Shown: piece by piece, positions 36,338 through 49,800 of the stretch | Numbering within the stretch: the first letter of the stretch is position 1 | Layout of the letters: every line of letters begins with the position of its first letter | Source of the DNA: Nemopilema nomurai | Lineage: Eukaryota > Cnidaria > Scyphozoa > Rhizostomeae > Rhizostomatidae | Assembly: GCA_003864495.1 (NCBI GenBank) | Contig: ML133387.1 | Location: forward strand, 2,429,200-2,493,199 | Length of the DNA: 64,000 nt | Reading direction: 5' to 3' | Program-made: the position numbers and the translations under genes | The notes under the pieces: model-generated | What the model was told of the DNA's origin: nothing | The model's input: the letters and a program-made list of their open reading frames with translations, nothing else | Database searches by the model: none

Positions 36338-39300
36338 ATGGACACAAGACTTATCATCTTATTTGGTAAATATTGCGTAAAGCCTCTTTTGCCTTGTAAT
36401 GTATTTATTAGAATTGAGCCCTATGGAACTGCCAAAGGGCACCGAGTGATATTTTATCAAGCGGCAAGCGCTAGACCATTCTCAGGTTGGGAGAAAATGT
36501 CACTTTTGCAAAGCAGCTTTTCAGCTACTAGCGTTCATCCACTTACCGCCTTCAAAAGCTGGCAGCACTTCTGACCAAGAAATAAAGTTTGAATTTTCAG
36601 CCTCTTCACATTTCAGCCTCTACAAGTGCCTTGAACGATCGACCATTTTCCCCAGATTAACAATTTGTGCTCGAATCCGTTACATTTTATGGCTATATTG
36701 GAATTATTTTCGTCATAAAAAGTGGAGTGGGGGGCATGTATTAGTCTTCATTCAGAGGTAGTTATGAAAGAGGAACCGTATGAATGCTTAAAAATCGACG
36801 CAATGCGTTGTGCACGTAAAAACCACAATCACAAAAACTGCTGACAAAAACTGCATATACCCAAATTGCAAAAACTACTGAGTCATTATGATAACTGCAC
36901 ACATGATGTTATAGCATCACAGTTGATTTCTGATCACATGAAAACAAAGTTATTACAAAAAACAGACAACCGCTATTTACCAAGACTCAATCCAAGCCTT
37001 TAACAAATCCAAGAACTTATGAAGAGAAAAGAGCCATATGAATGCATACACGTCAGTTCAGGATGTTAAAGCCGGGGGTGCTTGCAAAAAGTGCATTTTT
37101 CAAGGCTGAATTCAAAAGGGGGCACCATTTCCAGCATTCAAAGTTCCTCTTACCTGATGTAAGTTTTCAATGTTAGAATTCTTCAAGGACGAGTTCTTCA
37201 CTCGAATTTATGTGTCAGAAATCGCTTAGCTAGCCTAACTTTTGACTACCCGTTAGATAAAAAAACTCGATCAAAAGCAAGTGATTAGGTTAAGAGGACT
37301 GTATTAGTTTTATCGAATAAGACTGTATAGTATCATTGCCTAGAGTGGCATAGGTTTGACTTACACGCATATTTACCCTAGCATAGACAGCATCTAGCAT
37401 AGAGCTGTCTCTCAACCGAATGAAGTCTTAAACGAATATTTACTGAATATATAGCGGTATATAGGATTTATTTAGCTACATTACATAATTTGGGACTACA
37501 TCATATGGTGCAGTTAGCCCTATGTCGCTAGTTTCTAAAATACCCCTAGCGTAATCAGGTTATCTAATTGATAAAAATAAAACCAAGCACTAAAGAGAAA
37601 TAATGCGATAATAATACTTGTCATTCAAAGTCTGTAAATAGTCAATTTACCAATTAAAGAAATATGGGCGCAATTTTGTCTTTCAGCGCTTTTCGCCGTG
37701 ATCTTTGGCAAGCCATTGGAGAGCAACGAAACAGTTGCTATGAAGCAAGCAATTAGTGAAAAGTGTAGTGGCAAGGAGATGATGCCCGCATACACCAAGT
37801 GCTCACGTAACTTTTTCCTGTCATTCAGAACGGACAAGAAGACCCCATGCAGGTTGAAAATCTTTTGCTCTTCATTCTTACGAACTGCAGGTCCCATAAC
37901 AATCTTTCTAAAACACAATGCAATTTTTCTCTGTAAGAACCTTTGGTCCTTTTTTGCCTAGGTTGCAAAAGTTTTGATTCAATTACTTTCTACAACACTG
38001 TTACCTGATTTTCTAGAAATATAAATGCTTGGACGTTCGTCGCCTTTATACTCAGAATGATGCCAGTAGAACATTAAATAAAAAATTGCTATACATTTCA
38101 TGCGTAATTTTATGAGCAATAAATCTAATTTCAGGGGACAGTACAATCAATTGGCGAATTGCTATTATGATAAGACCAAGCTGTGTTTGAAGCCAGGACT
38201 GTCTGATAAGGCCTTGGAAACAACTTTAGAAGCACTAAAATACTGGGTAGAGACCTACAAGGAGGTTTGTAGAAGCATACAGTGTTAGGCAATATGCATG
38301 TTCACAATGTATGCGAATACATGCAGTGTCGTATATATGCGAAATATATTGTTTAATTCTGCCAAGCAAAGAAGAAAATGCTTTCCTCAAGTTAACTTTG
38401 GCTAGCTCCTCTTAAATATAATTTGTGAATGGGAAAAAATGAAAAGCGCCTGATAAGCATTTCATTATCCATATAAGTTGTTCCAATGCCAAGATGGGCA
38501 CCTTTATCAGAAGCAAAGTTCAAAATTTTCTTTGCCAGATCATTCCCTTGCCAGTCTTTGATTTCTAACGTTTTCCGATACAGCTCGAAGCCAAAAAGAG
38601 GAACAAGAGCAATACTTAATTAGTAGATCCTGCCATTCTTTACCCAAATTTTTAGGATAAAAGCCCATTTTGTTACTTAAATTTTTCGTTCACCAAGCTT
38701 ATGCATTTGTAAAACATAAATCTCATAGTTAACGTCTATAGAAAATGAAATAATCCTTCAGTTTATCTCCCCAGTCGTGGCATTGGGCACTATTTTCTTA
38801 GAATGCCCTTTCAAACAATTTGCTGCTGTTTAAATTACACTTAACTATCAACTAACAATTGCATGAAATTGCGTCCTCAGGTCTATTGCGGGACCAAGGA
38901 GTTTCCCATAGAGGAATACATGATGTACAGACGTTTCAGTGACAAATGTCCAGAAGGCACACTAGAAGCAGTTCATGTATGCCACCTGAAGTGGACCAGT
39001 ATGTTTCAGAAAAATAGAGGGGACCCGATGCTTTGTCAGTAAGTTTTGTTTAAATTTTGCAAATTGATTCTGGACGACTATAGTCAAAAACTCTGGCCTT
39101 TATCAAGAATGCACCCTTTTAGTAACGATTCATAGAATTAGAGGAAATACGACATCGATTAACTAAGAGACAATAGCTCTGGGTTAAACCCAGCTTTGTT
39201 TATGCAGGAGAACATGTAGTATGTTGCACGAATAGAGATAGTTGAGGGCTTAGAGCTAAGATACCGCCGTTGAAAGAGCTGCAGGAGTTGCCAAAAATTC

Positions 39301-40333
39301 CAAGTGATTGATAGGTTGACGTATAAGGCTGACTTAAACTGATGTTTTAGGTCAGACTTGAGAGAAGCATAATTGTCAGGCTTTCTAGTGGCATTGTTGT
39401 TGCGGTTAGTTTCGAATCCTATGGTAAAAAGAAAAGGTAGTGTTCCTTTGTAATGACGTAAGTTAAGTTACTGTTATGAAATATGTTAAGTCAAGTCTGG
39501 AACAGTTGAACACCGGCTGATCATAGAAGGAGAATGAAAACCTGATACGTCCTTTAGAGAAGATCCTTGTATTGCTTTTTAAGTTGAAGGCAGTGGCTGG
39601 AAAAATTAACGCAGAATTAAGACACCATGTGTAGCGGCATTGGTCAATGTACACTTTTAATCCAGTAGGAACCTGCATAAGTGTTTCAGGAGAAGGTAGA
39701 ATTTACAGCATGGTGTTTACACATGCAACTTTCACACGGAGCCTGTTACACAGTTATTATGAGACTGAGAACTTGTACGTGCAAACTATCGTTTTGTGAC
39801 TATCGTTTTGAAATCTACCAAAGCCTACTGCAACCAAGTGTTAACTAGCCGTAAATTTCGATTTTAACGAATAGGGAGAGCATTGTTAAGATACTTGATG
39901 GTAAAGTTGAAAGTGATGGTAAAGATGGTAAAGTGATGTTTGTCGGTAGATTACTCTGTGTTCTAGACTAGCTTGCCTAGTGAATTTGTAAGTAGGGAGA
40001 GAATTGTGGCTCCTTGAGATGGTAAATCATGGGAGAGACGTTCTTTGTTGCCTGGCTTGACAGCCTTTAGTACCTCTTTCGTATTACGATTGACGTCAGA
40101 CTGTAGATTCGTGCCGTGGCTGGTTGTCTTCCAAATGGTTTGAATTTCATAACTGGAAGAGGACTTCAAAACTTTAACATACTGCAATTTGATTTTATAG
40201 GGAGTACCAAAATTCGGCACAGTGCTTGGAGGATGCAATGGCGAAATGCGACGTTGACAGTTCAGAATACAAGTGGATTTTCAAGAAGGAATTTAATCCT
40301 TTCTGTGATAAGAAGCAACTGGCAATGTTGTGA
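36338..40333 (+). CDS. secreted 12-cysteine protein with duplicated six-Cys domain
   Basis: Exons: 36,338-36,365, 37,687-37,852, 38,135-38,264, 38,881-39,038 and 40,201-40,333, in all 615 nt and 204 residues. Intron phases are 1, 2, 0 and 2, and every junction joins in frame. Residues 1-17 (MDTRLIILFALFAVIFG) form a typical signal peptide, so the product should be secreted. N23 is in an NxT sequon. The mature chain has 12 cysteines in two sets of six: 36, 48, 64, 74, 82, 111 and 131, 142, 160, 169, 177, 196. Residue spacings are 12-16-10-8-29 and 11-18-9-8-19, so the second half is a copy of the first. Each half has a helical stretch with Trp before its last Cys. A phase-2 intron follows the third cysteine in both halves (codons 65 and 161). 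The start has G at -3 and G at +4. I do not recognise the family. Nematode DUF19-like or toxin-like secreted domains are alternatives to test, not conclusions. The exon 3 donor (GTTTGT) is the weakest site. Confidence 0.75.
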
Positions 40334-41948
40334 AGAGACGAATGCCTGGAAAGACATTTACATTTTACTTGATATAATTTGTCAACCAATAGACTTTAGA
40401 TCTTGAGAAGAGAAAATGTTGTTTTTGTTGAGCACTTGCTTGAAAGAGGGACACGAGAAAGGGCTCGAGGTACTACAAAACGCTCGGCGGTTGCAGTCAA
40501 ACATGAAACATCAGCTTTGAAATTTGTACTGAATAACTTTGAGAACTGAGAAAGACAAATGCATCAATCTAAAAAGCATCAATCTCTAAAAAGATTCATC
40601 ATTTCAGTACATGAAAAACTCTTGCAAACTGTGTAATCAAGATTGATTTTAAACTGTGGAACTATTCATTCTTTCAACCGTCTAGCCATCGTCATATCAA
40701 CAGATGTAGGGCTTTTAATATTTTTTGAGGATTAAGGAATATCTGTTCGAGCCCAAATTTTCTTGATAAAGTTATCGGATATAAGTGGCTGGTTCCCATC
40801 GCCATTTCCACCAAGGGTGATTCATCTATAGAGCAAAGGTCAAAGGTGAACTATAATCCGACAATTTATTCCGTACTGCTTTGCGTCTTCACGTAAAAAT
40901 TATTTCATTGCTGAAGTGCATGCTTTTCATAGCTTCTAAAGATAAGATTTGTTGTCAATAGGATGATATGTTTTTAAGATTAAAAGTGTCCTTTGTTTTC
41001 AACAGAAGCAAAGGGCTGATTCAGTATTGACCTTCTAGCTACATTTGGATGTTTTCCCTAATCCCATATGTATACTAACGAAAAGAACGAGATATGTGAA
41101 CTGCAGATGTAAGTGAAGACAAAAAATTTTGGAATTGGGATTAGATACAACCCAGTCTGAAAAATGAAGAAAGAGATAACAAGAGATTGATACTGCCATG
41201 AAAATTAAGATCCTCTGAATTGATTGATCATCATAAACTATCAAGTCATATTAACAGAACTTGGCCAATTGAACAAATCCAACACCAGTAAAGGGAAAAC
41301 GTTGATAGGAGAAGGCCTTAATTTCCCAGCTTTGTGTTTTTCCAAGAAGGAGGTCAAAGAGGTAGTCAGCACATCAACTAGAGAAATGTCTTGTTGCTTC
41401 AACATAACAAAGTACTCCCTATATGGTTTGATTGCTTAGCAGGTAGCAAATTTTGAACTTTTTATCTGAAAAATATATTTACTTTTTTGGTATTCTAAAG
41501 GTTAAAATGAGATTGTTAGATTTTTGATAGACACAAATTTTACCAACGTCTTGCACGAGGTACTCAGAGGAACTCAAGCTTGAAAACATCCTCAGGTAAA
41601 TTTTGCATACCCCTTTCTTGCTGAAATGTTTTCTTCAAAACCCTGGTGCATGATTTGGCCCCTTCTCTAGGCATGCATAAATATCTTAACTTGCTACAAC
41701 TGCAAGTAAAGGTGAATGAAAAACTTAAGTCGAGAATGTTCACAAATAATGTAATGTCAGTTTCAATATAAAGTCAGTTTCAAACTCACAATGATTATTC
41801 TAACAAATCAAGAGAAATCAATGCATTAATTTAAGAGGATTAAATTGCTTTTAGAAAGCAAACAGAAGGATTTTAGTAATTTTCATGATCTGGTAACAAA
41901 TTTGCAAAAGGTGTATTCACAACTAATTTTGAACTATTATTTCTTAAA
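40334..41948. other. convergent intergenic region
   Basis: This region holds the 3' ends of the secreted-protein gene (plus) and the MATH gene (minus). No additional coding exon was found; short frames at 41,035-41,244 and 41,224-41,439 lack support. A run of related GGTAAAG(T/A)TG words occurs near 39,900-39,940, just inside the last intron of the upstream gene. Confidence 0.4.
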
Positions 41949-42596
41949 TTATGTGCTAACATCAAATGGCTCCACCTCAATTTTGATAAACATGCAGTCA
42001 TCTTTGATATATGCCCCTGACATGAGCTTGTCAATTGTAATGAACTTTGGGAAGCCCCATCCAGGGTTGGAATCCGCTTTTGGCCTATGGAAACTTGTTG
42101 AGTTTCTGTCGCCAAGCAACTCTTCTGTTCTATCAGCACTTTTGCCTTGGTCAAGTAAGGTGAAAAATACTTTCTGCCTGAAAGGCCATTTAAGAAGGGC
42201 ATCAAATTCACCTTTCTCTAATGTAATGTAAAGTGACAAATGTGTATCTTTTCCACTAGCAATGCCATTGAGGTAAGCAACAGCTCGCAATTTATAGCCA
42301 TAGAGACCAGTATAGATGGTGTTGCTAAATAATGCTATCTCCTCCTCCTCAATGGCTTTCTGCCTTGCACTTTGGATGTCTGATATCTTCCATATAAGCT
42401 TGCCATTTCTTGATGCAGAAATCTCATTTTGTAATTCACCAACTTTGATCTCCAGTTCATCAAGCTTATCACATAACATATCTATTTTATCATCTTGCTG
42501 CCCATCAAACTCTTGAAGATCCATTGTCAATTTTTCTATTTGTTTCTGTATGTTCTTTATGCTTAAAGCATAGTTATTATTTGAGTCGGAATCCAT
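41949..42596 (-). CDS. TRAF-like protein: coiled coil plus MATH (TRAF-C) domain
   Basis: A 215-residue protein in one exon, stop TAA, with an in-frame TAG three codons upstream of the ATG. Residues about 10-62 have the heptad-like Leu/Ile pattern of a coiled coil (TRAF-N type). Residues 65-209 are a TRAF-C/MATH domain: GKLIWKI, then YGYKLRAVAYLNG, DTHLSLYI, LLKWPFRQKV, LLDQ, and finally NPGWGFPKFITIDKL are family hallmarks. TRAF-C domains trimerise and bind receptor tails or adaptor peptides, so a cytoplasmic signalling adaptor is likely. There is no RING or TRAF zinc finger in the frame, and only 1.2 kb separates it from the divergent SREK1IP1 start, so a full-length TRAF with E3 activity looks unlikely. 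A 5' exon inside that 1.2 kb cannot be excluded, because a possible acceptor (CTACATAG) precedes the ATG. It may be a short RING-less paralogue or a retrocopy. Confidence 0.85.
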   Translation of the reverse strand: MDSDSNNNYALSIKNIQKQIEKLTMDLQEFDGQQDDKIDMLCDKLDELEIKVGELQNEISASRNGKLIWKISDIQSARQKAIEEEEIALFSNTIYTGLYGYKLRAVAYLNGIASGKDTHLSLYITLEKGEFDALLKWPFRQKVFFTLLDQGKSADRTEELLGDRNSTSFHRPKADSNPGWGFPKFITIDKLMSGAYIKDDCMFIKIEVEPFDVST

Positions 42597-43828
42597 TTTG
42601 ACCTATGTAGAAGCTAACCCAATGAAGCTCTAAAAGGCAAAATGAAAGACTAACAAATAATAATTCAATTATATGTGAAGGAAAACAGTTGCTAAAATAG
42701 CAAGTAAGCAATACTATAACTATCTATAACTAACCTAAAAAAATTGCTACACCAAAATTAATTTACATTTATTCTCCTCTATGGGCAGTTTTTATCTTCA
42801 CATTTGGATCATAGAATTGGAACATTTCACATTGAAATTAGTCTGTGCCAGAAAGTTCAGATTGTATTGGCTGTCAGGCTGTGAATTACCCCATTTTCAA
42901 AAATTAGCTTTTCGTATACATTTCAATGGAATTTGTTGTTGTAGTGAAATTTTTCACGCCACCGGCATATTATGGTCAAATCTAAAGATTACATTTAAAT
43001 ATTCAAAGCAAAGCAACACGCAACCGAACCGTTCAAACAACATGAATTCTCTAGTAAAAACTAATTTAAAGATGGAGACTTCTGAAGTTCATTTTTGAAT
43101 AAGATCCTTAGATAGCGAGATACAAAATCGATGACGTCATCCCGAATCGATCAATAATGTTACTAGAATAAAATTTAAAATACCCACAGCTTGAAGATTC
43201 TATCGTTTTTTAAAACGTTATTTCTCATAAATAACGAATTTTTTCAGAAAAATTTAGTATCAGTTTTATACATTTTAAGCTTCATATATACGCCCAAAGC
43301 TTTGCCACAGCTTGAAAAAGATATTACATTTCAGTTGTCACATACAAAAATATTCGACTGTTACATGCTGCTGAATATCACCAAAGCTAGAGTGCAATCA
43401 GGAAAAAATGAAAGAACGTATTCCAGCCCCGTATAATATATACCATCCATTTACTTGACAAGGTGATTTCCATGATAAATTTGTGGCATATCTGCTAGCG
43501 CAACAATAACTTTGAAACTGATACTCACGCCGATGACAAATCGCAAGCAAGTGCTTTTGTTTTTTTATTGTTGTTGACAATTACCTCGAATATGTATGTT
43601 TTGGCTACTTGCAGCCAATATCAAATCCACTCATTGAATAAGCAAGACGACGCTTTAACACAATTGCAACAATTTATAGAAAATTAACGATGTTTTTATT
43701 TGACAAGCATCGATTGTTATGACAACACTATTACGAGGCAAACCTCTTTCGCCGTCCGTTGAACGAGAATGGCCTAAGCGCTTTTGTATACCCGTGTTTT
43801 TGATGTAAGGTAGCATAGGAAACCCAAC
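42597..43828. promoter_or_regulatory. head-to-head intergenic region, putative bidirectional promoter
   Basis: This 1,232-bp gap separates the start codons of the MATH gene (minus) and SREK1IP1 (plus). Both promoters must lie here unless upstream non-coding exons extend further. No conserved core promoter motif could be assigned with confidence. A 105-codon plus-strand frame (42,781-43,098) has no recognisable features. Confidence 0.45.
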
Positions 43829-46800
43829 ATGTATCAAACTACAGAGGCAGAATACGATGGTAGGTCTGATTACTCACATCAGTGAAAATGATAATTCTAG
43901 TTCCCGAGTCTTCGACATTACTGCTTAATGACACGTCTAGGATTAATAGAAGAACATGCGAAGAAAGAAGATTGTGAACCAACAAGACCCGGAGTTATCG
44001 TCTAGCATCATCACCTTAGTTTCCTGCCTAATAAACGGGTTCACAACACTCTTTGAAGGCACTTTTTTCAGAAGAAGGGCATTTTAGTTTGCATAAAATT
44101 CAAGATTTAATTTGACTTTATTGAATGGAAAGTATTGCGTTTTCTGATGGTTAATAGTTTTCACTTTAGAACATAAATCAATGCAAGAATATAACATAAT
44201 TGAAGTACACTGTGATTTGGTAAAATGCAAAAGGGAACATTGATTTTTGCAATAGAACTGCCATTTTTACATTGCATATTATTGTGAGCCAGGCATCATA
44301 TGAAAGAAGCTAACAACTGAAACATAGACCTGTTAAGCCTTCAGTGGGGGAACGTGCCCCAATCCAGACTGGAAACTTTACCCCTAGCCTGTGACCTGTC
44401 ATTGCACTCTTCGAAATTGGCAGCGCATCTTTCCGCACATTTAAAGAGTAACTATGACCCAATTGTTGCACCATAACAACAGTTCAAAGACACACAACAA
44501 AATCTTTTGGAAAAAATGGGGCACAATTTTCCCAAACGCTATAATGTAAAAGCTGCATAGAAATTTGTGAAATCTTGATGAGGGTGGGCAGCTCAGGAAA
44601 TTTTTATCAACTTCTTCCCTCACACAGCAAATTTTCCAGACTGGTCCCCAGTGCCTCACAGTCCCGACGTTTGTAAATGGCCAATTCATGTGCAAAATGC
44701 AGGAAAAACTTATTTTTCCATTAACTGTTTGTAGGCCTTATAAAAAGACTGACAAATAAGACAGACAGTAACAGAATTGGTTGCAGAAAATGTGGCTACA
44801 GTAAGTTGATTGTTGTTTTTTATTATTTTGCTTTGTATATGTTGGTTCTATGAAAAACTTTTGCTATAGATGACAATTAGTTGTTAAAAGGATATGTTTT
44901 TTTCAAGGGGGGGGTTTGAGGTTTGAGGTAGAGTAGGCTGGTCAGCATGTCAAGTTTGTACAATATGAAAGCTGAAATGGGAGATTGGGCTTGGTAGAAA
45001 GAATGTATTAATAAGAGAGTTAATGTTTAATAAGCCAAAAAAGTGCAGTTAAACAAACAAAGAGCTGAATAGCAAAAGGCTGCTAGATTGATGTAGATAT
45101 ATATATGGTACTTGGTATATACATAGACATAACTTATAATCAAAGAGCCACCACCAGCTGAAGTACAATAATCAATTTGCAGCTGGTCACCTTTCGTTTG
45201 AGTGCTTCAACACACTCAGGTCAAACCCAGAGCAGGAAGTTATTGTGGATGTTGGTAGCACATCAAGTGAAACAAGTGATGATGATATCTTGGGTGCAAA
45301 GGCAAAACCTAATAGAGACAAAAGTACACAAAAAGCAAAAGCTGGTAAGATATTTTTTTGGAATTTGTAGTGTTCAGTAAATTGACTCAGTTTTCTTGAT
45401 TTTGTTGCATTTTCTGCAGTGCAAACCTGAGCAGTTTCAAAAGAGAATAGAGCATGAAACAATTTTGCCAGAGTTTGATATCACTGTTTTTGTCTATTTT
45501 TTCTCTCTCTCCAATGGTTTTATACTAATTGGAATCTAGGATCATATTATCTATACTTAAAGCAATGTAGTTTCAAATGAATTCACTTTGAAGAATTTTC
45601 TTTTCAATGCAAAATTGTCTTTTATACAAATTTTGCATTGCTTTGATAAATATATGATTATTTAAAAAGCAGACAAAAGACAAAGGAAGAGTAGGAGAGA
45701 ACGGAACAAGTCCAAAAAGTCAAGGTGAGGTATTTACTTTGATTGTCTATACTTCTTTAGACCCAGGGGCGGCTGGCAGGTAAAATAAGTTGCTAATACC
45801 TGCAAAAAATATTTCAGGACCACACCCTTAAGATTGCCGAAACGCCCTTTTAGCTTTTAAATAATTTTGTTTCTATTGCAAATCTAAAATGCTCTCATTT
45901 TAATTGATGTAATTAAATTAAAAGCAACCAACAAAAAAGATAGCTCTGGCTGATAAATTTTCTTAAAATACAATCTTAAGAATTCACAAGATTGATTTAC
46001 AAAGCTGCTCAAAAACCCATTTAATGCCCCACAAGTGTAATACTGCAAAATATTTCTTAGTAAAACCCGCTATCTACTCCTATCTTAATCTTCCTGTATG
46101 ATGGAATTATGTTAACAATGACATCTTGTCAGTAGAATTGTGAAAATTACAATTTTCGAGGACAAATTGCAGAAAGGTTTGAAATCAAATAACGTTTCTT
46201 GAGAAAGATGCTCCCCTCCTTTCTCTTTGCGTGACGACCCCCTCCTTATGTATGTTGAAACAGCAGTTCTGATCTTGTGCTACTAACTTTCAAGAAATTT
46301 TAGCACGGCGTTGTCATTTGCATATTTCACGAAAGGCAATGCCTCGCAAACAAAGGCAAACACGACGCAGTTTCCATTGTTTCTCCAGATTTACTATTAA
46401 AACTGGCCGAGTATTAGCGTGGCCATACCTGAGGAGGGCTAGAAGTTTAATGGAAAAGGAATGCGTTCGGCTTCTTTTACAGGATTAAGCTTTGAAGACA
46501 GAATGGCAATACGTCAAGAAAATGATTGTGTGTGGTCATAGACATTGCAGCAACCCAAAAATGCCGGGCTAGTCCGCGTCATAATGAACAAACAAAGTCC
46601 GTCTCAAAGTTTTCGAGAGCAATTTTGGGCGTTATTTTGTATAATTCCTTTGGAAAAAAACTGCTAATAAAGTATTAGCATTATTAGCACTGCCAGCCGC
46701 CACTGTTTAGGCCTTAGATGATTTTATTGCTTCTTTTCATTGCTCAGGCAACTTATGTTTCATTATAACTTCTACATATTATGCAATCTATTATTCTTTG

Positions 46801-49800
46801 TTTTTCTGAAAGTAACTTTAAAAGAACGATAGAAGACAATCATCGTCAGCCGTTTTTTGCTAATTTTTTTCCACGAGAAAGTTATGATAATTACTTCTGA
46901 AAATTCATGAAGGGGGTGACGAGACAGCAGAACAGGGTTGCATTTTTTCCCATGTTTTCAGTTGTCCGTATGCTTGAGCTGGGAACTCTTGAAGAGTTTT
47001 ATAGAACTAGAAATACCTTTTTTTCTTAGAACTCATTAAATGTTAGCCTTAATCTCAAGATTCTTAAGAACCTATATAATAGTTCGTACGTTTTGAGAAT
47101 TGTATTGTCTGCTAAAAGGAGGATGTTGCTTTTCTTAGGAAGCGGAAACATGCAGATTCCTCAACCGAATCATCTTCTGCCTCTTCGTCATCTGACGACG
47201 ATTTGCCCTCGTCATCAACAGAAACAGGTATTCTTTAATATTTTCACGCATCATTCTCTTTTATTCTAATTATTAAAATGCTCTATTAAATGTAATTAAT
47301 TATAAGTATCATCAATAGTTGATGCCGTTGCGAGAAAACTAATTGGTTTTCTTTTTGTGGCGAACTTTCCAAAGATAAAAGCATACACGGGGCTGAATGG
47401 GATTAGAAAGCAAAGGAGGGAATGGAGGGAAGTGCTAGGAAAGATGTGAACACGGATAAGCTGTGTTTGCATGAAACTGGGCGATCAATGCCTGAGAAGT
47501 ACTAGGCGTACACGTTCAAATTGAACTCAAGCGCAGTGTCGCTTGCGCTCGTCATGCGTGGTGAACTTATGGTGGAGCCATCCCTTCCTGTGAAAAAAAT
47601 CAATGCAATGTTTATTTTGATAATGGCAAAATCAATGGAAAGGAAAGTCTTACTTCTTATACATTGACGTCACTAGGCCTAGAAGTCCTTTTCAATGGAC
47701 TCCCATTCTTGTATATCTTAATGGGAAGGTTAGTTTTGTGGGCTGTTCAGCTGTGTAGAGGATGAGGCCTGCCGGGCGAGATAGTTGATTTGAATATTTT
47801 GCCTTATTATTTTATATCAAGTGGCAAGACCTAATGTCTTCATTTCAAGCTGCGAAAGAATTGACAAAATTGACAGAGCAAAGTAAAAAGTTTCGTAGGC
47901 CGAACACATGTTGCGGAATGGGCGACAAAATTTATGATTCCCTTCCCCAATTGTAACCATGAGGCGATTGGTCCATCGTCGAGGAGGGTAGTAATGGCGA
48001 TAGAAATGAATGAAGCTGGCACAGAAGTTCTTTCTAGGAGAAATATGCGTTCCAGAGCAATGTATATTGTCGTAAACCCGTGTCAAACTCTTTATCGATT
48101 TCTAGGAATTAGGTTAGCCCAGCTATGCCGTTTTCTAAACGTTTTCGAAGGATGTAAACCGATATCCCGAAAATAAATTGCAATAATTAGCAGACCTGTT
48201 CTCCATTTCTAAGCTGAAGTTTTTTTGAGGCATGAATAAATCTGTTTGTAACATGCAAGTACGCTCCTGATAGGAAGCCTAGTCAATCCCAGAGCTGGAC
48301 TTGAGGGTCCAATAAATATGGCACGTGATTAGTTGGGTGCCATTGCCTGGAGCAAACGTGTTTAATCTCCACATAATCGGTAGCGACACAGTTACCCAAC
48401 CATGGCAGCTATCAACTGGATTGAAACACTCCTCCGCAGTTACTGCAAAGCTCACCAATCAAATGTAAACAGATCTGGGAGAAGCCATTGGAATATTAAG
48501 TTCCACCTTCAGAATGATCAAGATTTCCTTTCATAACCGACCGACTACTCTTCTTTGAGCATTGTCAGGCGGAAAGAACTTTAGGATAAAATTAATTTTT
48601 CCCAGTGATTCAAAGCTCATTAGTACCAAATGGCTATTTTGCAAACAGGAAAGCTATCTTGTTGAAACTGTGTTTGCCACTTTTCATCGCAAGAGTCTTT
48701 TGATATCACGCAACTTTTGTTAGTTTTATCTAACATATAATGCACCCAGAAGGAATAATGAAATTCATTCGTTTCAAACTATTTTGGCATGAAAGTTTTC
48801 CAAGCATTTGTAGTGTACGCACCACTGAGTTATTGAACTACCAAATGACTAAGAATGTGTCGCTAACGAATCTATCCAAAGTTAAGCGTGATTGATAATC
48901 TTAAGTGCCAAAATTTCAAAATTCTTGTATTACTAATTCAAAGTATCACTACTAAGACCAAAAAAAATCTAAGCTTTAACAACTCGTTTTCCAGTCTGCG
49001 CTTATGCGTCCAAGTAGTTTTGTCTTTGATTCCCCATGATACCCATGAGCCAATATAACTAATGTCACGTGTACATTAAAATGCACCACAATTGGCTATT
49101 GATGTAATTTCAGAGTAGCTGCAAAGGCTTTCTTATACTTACTACCCATATTCCTTGTGTTTCCTCCTAGTCAAAGATCCTCATTCGGGTATTAGTCAAT
49201 CATAGCACGTTGAAATGCTCAGTTTTATGCGGTAGGCATACTCTAGGCCACAGTTGTCGAAAGTGGTGGATACACCAGATTATGCGTTTGTCGTGAATGA
49301 TTAGCGCGCTTTGCATAATCCCGTGCGTTGTGTCTTTGCCGTTAGAGCCTGTAAGATCTGTCTGCACTTTTTGTCGTTTCCGGTAGTAGCAAAACCGGAG
49401 TTGCTTATTCGAAAATCCCGGTTCTTTAAGGATGAACTTAGGCAATCGGTGTGTAGCGATGCTGCGGCGCTTTTTTGCCGCGATGGAGTACAATGCGCGA
49501 CTTTATTCAAGGTGGCTTTAATATTTTATCAAACCGATCTGGCAAATTATGAATCAGACGACAGCGAGCAGGTGACGTCATTGACAAGCTATGACAGTTA
49601 AGGTTGATGTCGTTGTTCGCCAGTATCAAAATACCCACGGGTTTACGCAAATGCCAAACCGTTTTGTCTCATTTTACTACCGTGTCCTGTGGCCTATTCA
49701 AAATTTTTCAACAGCTGTCAATTTATGCAAAACAGAAGATAGGAAGAACAAGCTGTTTTTATTTCTATTCAGCAAATTATTACCAAATATTGCTTTCAAA

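Noticed and set aside
49200..49601. Overlapping 97- and 96-codon frames inside intron 5 of SREK1IP1
   Set aside because: The frames are open on both strands with no recognisable domain and no splice support; possibly old repeat DNA.
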